Shown here: positions 60,928 to 64,000 of the stretch, one piece after another
Position numbering within the stretch: position 1 is the first letter of the stretch
How the letters are laid out: every line of letters starts with the position of its first letter
Source of the DNA: Branchiibius sp. NY16-3462-2
GTDB taxonomy: Bacteria > Actinomycetota > Actinomycetes > Actinomycetales > Dermatophilaceae
Assembly: GCF_001594145.1 (NCBI RefSeq)
Contig: NZ_LVCF01000001.1
Span: 186,001-250,000 of the forward strand
DNA: 64,000 bases
Reading direction: 5' to 3'
Notes under the pieces: model-generated
Database searches by the model: none
What the model saw: the letters and a program-made list of their open reading frames with translations, nothing else
What the model was told of the DNA's origin: nothing
Translations under genes and position numbers: made by a program

Positions 60928-62079
60928 TCAGGACGTCTGACAGGTCGGCAGCCCCTGGGACTGGCCGGCTGCGATCTTCTGCACGTCGGACTTGGCCTGG
61001 TCGAAGGTCGCGATCCTGACCACCGTCAACCCGGACGGCACGTGCCCGACGACCTCGTTGCAGTCCGCTTCCGGCGCCAGGAAGTAGGTCGCGCCCGCGT
61101 TCTGCGCCCCGATCATCTTCTGCCGTACGCCGCCGATCGGACCGACCGTGCCATCCTCGCTGATCGTCCCGGTGCCGGCGATGCTCTTACCGCCGGTCAA
61201 TGACCCGGAGGTCAGCTTGTCGTAGATGGCCAGGGAGAACATCGTGCCTGCGGAGGGACCACCGACGTCTCCGGCGTTGACAGTGACCTTGACCGGGAAG
61301 GTGTACTTCGGGTTGGGCACGATGCCCAGGTAGGCCTTGCCGTTGTCCGGCCGGGCACCGGTCTTGGCGTTGAAACTGACCTCGCGACCGTCCCGCTCGA
61401 CCGTGACCGGCACCTCGGATCCGGCCGTCACGTCCTCCAATGCGTCGATCGGGTCCTCGATGCGGTTCATGGCCTTGCCGTTGACGGTGACCAGGATGTC
61501 GCCGACGTGGAACACCGTGCCCGAGGGGGCGTCCGTCGACACGGCCGCAACCTGGATCTTCTCCCCGACCGTGAAACCGGCCGCCCGGAGAGCCACCGTT
61601 TGGGCGATCTCCTGCGAGCCGGTCATCTCCGCCGTGCTCTCCTGTTGCACTTCATCAGCGGTTTGACCCTCCTGGAAGAAAGCCGATTCCGGATAGAACT
61701 GCGCGTTGCGGTCGGTCAGTTTGGTCCAGGCCCATTCGATCGCGGAGACCGGGTATTGCGGGCCGCCCGCCAGCGACACCGTGGTGAACAGCAGTTCACC
61801 GTCGGTGGGATAGGTCGTCGCGCCCTCGATCCCGATCACCGGCTTGCCGTCGATCTTGCCCAACGTGTTGGTCGCGGGACCCGGTCGCAGGATCGCCACC
61901 GGCACCTTGATCAGGCTGGCCAGAGACAACCCCACGACGATCACCGCGCTGAGGATGAGCAGGGCCCAGCTGCGCTTGGTCAGGCCGCGCCGGGGCGCAG
62001 GGGAAGGCGGCGTGGTCTGCAGGTTGACCCAGGCGTCGTGGGCAGGGTCGGCGGGCTGCTGCCCGGGATCGTTGGTCAC
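60928..62079 (-). CDS. membrane-anchored PDZ and Lon-like (S16) protease, YlbL-type
   Basis: The 383-residue protein has one N-terminal membrane helix (SWALLILSAVIVVGLSLASLI). A PDZ domain follows (about 185-255: FHVGDILVTVNGKAM), then a Lon-type proteolytic domain with the Ser of GGPSAGTMF and the Lys of VRQKMIGAQ, the S16 catalytic dyad. It faces outside the membrane. The GTG start at 62079 overlaps the moaE stop (GTGA). In Bacillus the relative YlbL is a checkpoint protease; a similar role here is only a guess. Confidence 0.88.
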   Translation of the reverse strand: MTNDPGQQPADPAHDAWVNLQTTPPSPAPRRGLTKRSWALLILSAVIVVGLSLASLIKVPVAILRPGPATNTLGKIDGKPVIGIEGATTYPTDGELLFTTVSLAGGPQYPVSAIEWAWTKLTDRNAQFYPESAFFQEGQTADEVQQESTAEMTGSQEIAQTVALRAAGFTVGEKIQVAAVSTDAPSGTVFHVGDILVTVNGKAMNRIEDPIDALEDVTAGSEVPVTVERDGREVSFNAKTGARPDNGKAYLGIVPNPKYTFPVKVTVNAGDVGGPSAGTMFSLAIYDKLTSGSLTGGKSIAGTGTISEDGTVGPIGGVRQKMIGAQNAGATYFLAPEADCNEVVGHVPSGLTVVRIATFDQAKSDVQKIAAGQSQGLPTCQTS

Positions 62080-62495
62080 AAACCCACCCATTCGGTCTCG
62101 CCATCGTCGAACGCCTGCCGCTTCCAGATCGGCACCTGCGTCTTGATCGTGTCGATCAAAGCTGTGCAGACACTCAGAGCATCAGCGCGATGAGCGCTGC
62201 TGACCGCAACCACCACGGCGACATCGCCCACGATCAGTTGCCCGGTGCGGTGCACGGCGGCCGCCGCGATGACCGGCTCGGTCAGCACACTCTCGATCAC
62301 CTGCGCCAGCACGTCAGCCGCACTCGGATGTGCCTCGTAGGCCAGCCCGGAGACGTCGCGCCCGCCGTCCTGGGCGCGCACATGCCCGACGAAAACGCCC
62401 GTGCCGCCGGCGTTGGGGTCGCCGACCGCCTCGATGACCGATCCGACATCGATCGGCTCGGCGCTGATCGCTGCCAGCCGCACCCTCGGTTCCAC
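62076..62495 (-). CDS. moaE: molybdopterin synthase catalytic subunit MoaE
   Basis: MoaE builds the dithiolene of molybdopterin with MoaD. The 139-residue product has the family motifs TGVFVGHVRAQDGGRDVSGL, EAHP, AAVHRTGQLIVGDVAVVVAV, SSAHRADAL and the catalytic-region Lys in VPIWKRQAF. GTG 62495 is chosen because AGGAGGAG lies just upstream. MoaD and other cofactor genes are not in the window. It is coupled to the PDZ protease gene. Confidence 0.9.
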   Translation of the reverse strand: MEPRVRLAAISAEPIDVGSVIEAVGDPNAGGTGVFVGHVRAQDGGRDVSGLAYEAHPSAADVLAQVIESVLTEPVIAAAAVHRTGQLIVGDVAVVVAVSSAHRADALSVCTALIDTIKTQVPIWKRQAFDDGETEWVGL

Positions 62496-62682
62496 CTGCG
62501 CTCCTCCTGCTTGCTGCTGGTCGCCCTGCTGCTGCTCGCACCGACCCGTGTTACGCCCGAAGCGCAACACCGTCGTACCCACCGGGGAACGCGAGAGGGG
62601 GTCGGCGTGGTTATCTAAGTAGAGATAGTGACTGATCCCGAAGCGGATTCTCGCACTCGCGAAGACTACGGATGGAGCCACG

Positions 62683-64000
62683 GTGAGCAACAGCCCGCTC
62701 GAACCCTCCGGCCCGGAGGAGCCGCCGGACCTTGCTGAGGTCCTGCGATCGTTGATGAACGGCGACATCGGGGCCAATCCCGAGATGGCCGACGCGCTCA
62801 AACAAATGGGTCTGGAGAACATCGACCCCGCCATGATGCAGATGGTCGGAGCGCAGATCCAGGCGATGATGGCCGGCTCGGCCGACGATGGCAGTTTCAA
62901 CGTCGAGTTGGCCACCGACGTCGCCCGCAAACAGGTGTCGTCGACAGGCGACGCGTCCGTCACGGCCGGCACACAGCGGGACGTTGAGCAGGTCGTCCAG
63001 GTTGCCAACCTGTGGCTCGATGAGGTCACCGACTTCCCCGTCTCCGGTCCGGCGAGCGCGGCGAGCCGCGCGGAGTGGGTCGAGACGACGATGCCGGCGT
63101 GGCGCGGGCTGGTCGAGCCTGTGGCCCAGGGGGTTTCCGGTGCCATCCGGTCAGCGATGCAGGAGCAGTTCCGGGCCTTCGGCTCCCAGGACCTCAGTGA
63201 GCTCGGGCTGCCCCCGGGAATGGACCCGAGCATGGTGATGGGCCAGATGGAGCCCATCGTGGGCCGGATGAGTGCAGCGATGTTCGGGATGCAGGTCGGT
63301 CAGGCGGTCGGCGCACTAGCCGGTGACCTGGTGACCGGCACCGAGGTCGGACTCCCGTTGGTGCCCGATGGCACGGTGATGATCCTGCCCGCGAACGTTT
63401 CCGCGTTCGCGGAGGGCCTGCACATCGACGCCGGCGAGGTGCACCTCTACCTGGCAGTGCGCGAGGCCGCGCGGATGCGACTGTTCCAGTCAGTCGGCTG
63501 GGTCGGTCCGGCGCTGATCGCCGCGGTGCAGAAGTACGCCGGGGACATCAGCATCGACACCGAGGCGATCGAACGCGCGGTGCGCGAGTCGGACACGACC
63601 GATCCTGCCCAGTTGCAGGGTGTCCTGCAGAACTCGTTGTTCTCCCCCGAGCCCAGTGAGGCCCAGCAGACTGCGTTGGCCCGTCTGGAAGTCCTACTGG
63701 CCCTGGCCGAGGGCTGGGTCGACGAGGTGAGTGAGCGGGCTGTCCAGCCGCATCTGCCGAACCTTGCCGCGTTGTCGGAGGCCGTACGCCGCCGGCGCGC
63801 CTCGGGCGGACCCGCCGAGCGGGTCTTCGCCTCCTTGGTGGGCCTGCAACTACGACCCCGTCTGATGCGGGAGGCCGCTGCCCTGTTCGCCGCGGTCGAG
63901 GATGCCGAGGGAGCTGTCGGGCGCGACGAGACGTGGAAGCACCCCGACTTCGTGCCGACGGCAGCTGAACTGCCCGATCCCGCAAGGTATCTCGCGCGGC
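62683..64000 (+). CDS. zinc-dependent metalloprotease, DUF2342 family (partial)
   Basis: About 439 codons are visible before the window ends. The protein starts with an acidic region and a Met-rich stretch (AMMQMVGAQIQAMMAG). The conserved domain then includes MEPIVGRMSAAMFGMQVGQAVGALAGDLVTGTEV and the zinc-site helix GEVHLYLAVREAARMRLF. It matches the actinobacterial DUF2342 (TIGR03624-like) family; the role is unknown. GTG 62683 follows a GGAG site. It diverges from moaE. Confidence 0.88.
   Translation, partial: MSNSPLEPSGPEEPPDLAEVLRSLMNGDIGANPEMADALKQMGLENIDPAMMQMVGAQIQAMMAGSADDGSFNVELATDVARKQVSSTGDASVTAGTQRDVEQVVQVANLWLDEVTDFPVSGPASAASRAEWVETTMPAWRGLVEPVAQGVSGAIRSAMQEQFRAFGSQDLSELGLPPGMDPSMVMGQMEPIVGRMSAAMFGMQVGQAVGALAGDLVTGTEVGLPLVPDGTVMILPANVSAFAEGLHIDAGEVHLYLAVREAARMRLFQSVGWVGPALIAAVQKYAGDISIDTEAIERAVRESDTTDPAQLQGVLQNSLFSPEPSEAQQTALARLEVLLALAEGWVDEVSERAVQPHLPNLAALSEAVRRRRASGGPAERVFASLVGLQLRPRLMREAAALFAAVEDAEGAVGRDETWKHPDFVPTAAELPDPARYLAR

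Overview
The window is a continuous piece of a high-GC actinomycete chromosome. The markers are ftsEX, smpB and prfB close together, an LCP cell-wall ligase, an actinobacterial Tad pilus locus, a UPF0182 giant membrane protein, a PPA1309-type protein, F420-dependent oxidoreductase families, EgtB, and many GTG starts with ATGA/GTGA stop-start overlaps. The gene content suggests a Micrococcales-type organism (Dermacoccaceae/Intrasporangiaceae-like), but that placement is an inference. I see no insertion sequence, prophage, CRISPR array or integrase. No gene-free stretch reaches 300 bases.

Layout. 1-9.3 kb is core: a paired M16 peptidase operon (cut by the window start), NADH dehydrogenase 2, an FHA protein, smpB, ftsE-ftsX-M23 peptidase, prfB and a TspO protein. 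9.3-15.2 kb, on the minus strand, is a Tad/Flp pilus operon (ATPase, two TadC/TadB proteins, a small pilin-like protein, two TadE-like proteins, a TadE/TadG-like protein) running into an LCP protein. Diverging from it is a 1250-residue EssC-like FHA/triple-ATPase protein with no secretion partners nearby. 19.3-25.6 kb holds a GNAT enzyme and a BtuF-like protein. It then has a frameshifted AcoR/MimR-type regulator divergent from an operon (amidohydrolase, DUF59 protein, alcohol dehydrogenase, ABM protein) that normally accompanies a propane/phenol-type di-iron monooxygenase, which is absent here. 25.6-31.3 kb is miscellaneous metabolism: PPK2, EgtB with an F420/PPOX protein, an amidohydrolase, a DHFR-like reductase and a sodium:solute symporter.

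31.2-38.1 kb, all minus strand, reads: NarL-type two-component system, then a leader with a small ORF, a long hairpin and an intrinsic terminator, then rtcB RNA ligase, then a 22-bp RNA hairpin, then a RecB-like nuclease/helicase. I consider this the most intriguing area. 38.1-45.2 kb holds a DUF1275 protein, S33 hydrolase, LPG-synthase-like membrane protein, a DUF305 lipoprotein with a CsoR-like operator shared with a FrnE-like thiol oxidoreductase, glutaminase, and a secreted PHP metallohydrolase. 45.3-52.3 kb is a plus-strand operon for cyclic-ureide (dihydropyrimidine/hydantoin) degradation and import: carbamoylase-type nitrilase, dihydropyrimidinase, F420-dependent LLM oxidoreductase and a four-gene ABC importer. 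52.3-57 kb has an ABM protein, acyl-CoA synthetase, a second NarL-type two-component system, a small membrane protein and the initiator tRNA gene. 57.2-64 kb ends with UPF0182, a PPA1309 protein, a Lon-like PDZ protease, MoaE, and a zinc metalloprotease cut by the window end.

Start codons were chosen by ribosome-binding site, overlap with the upstream gene and family N-termini. No database search was possible, so names rest on recognised motifs and family memory.
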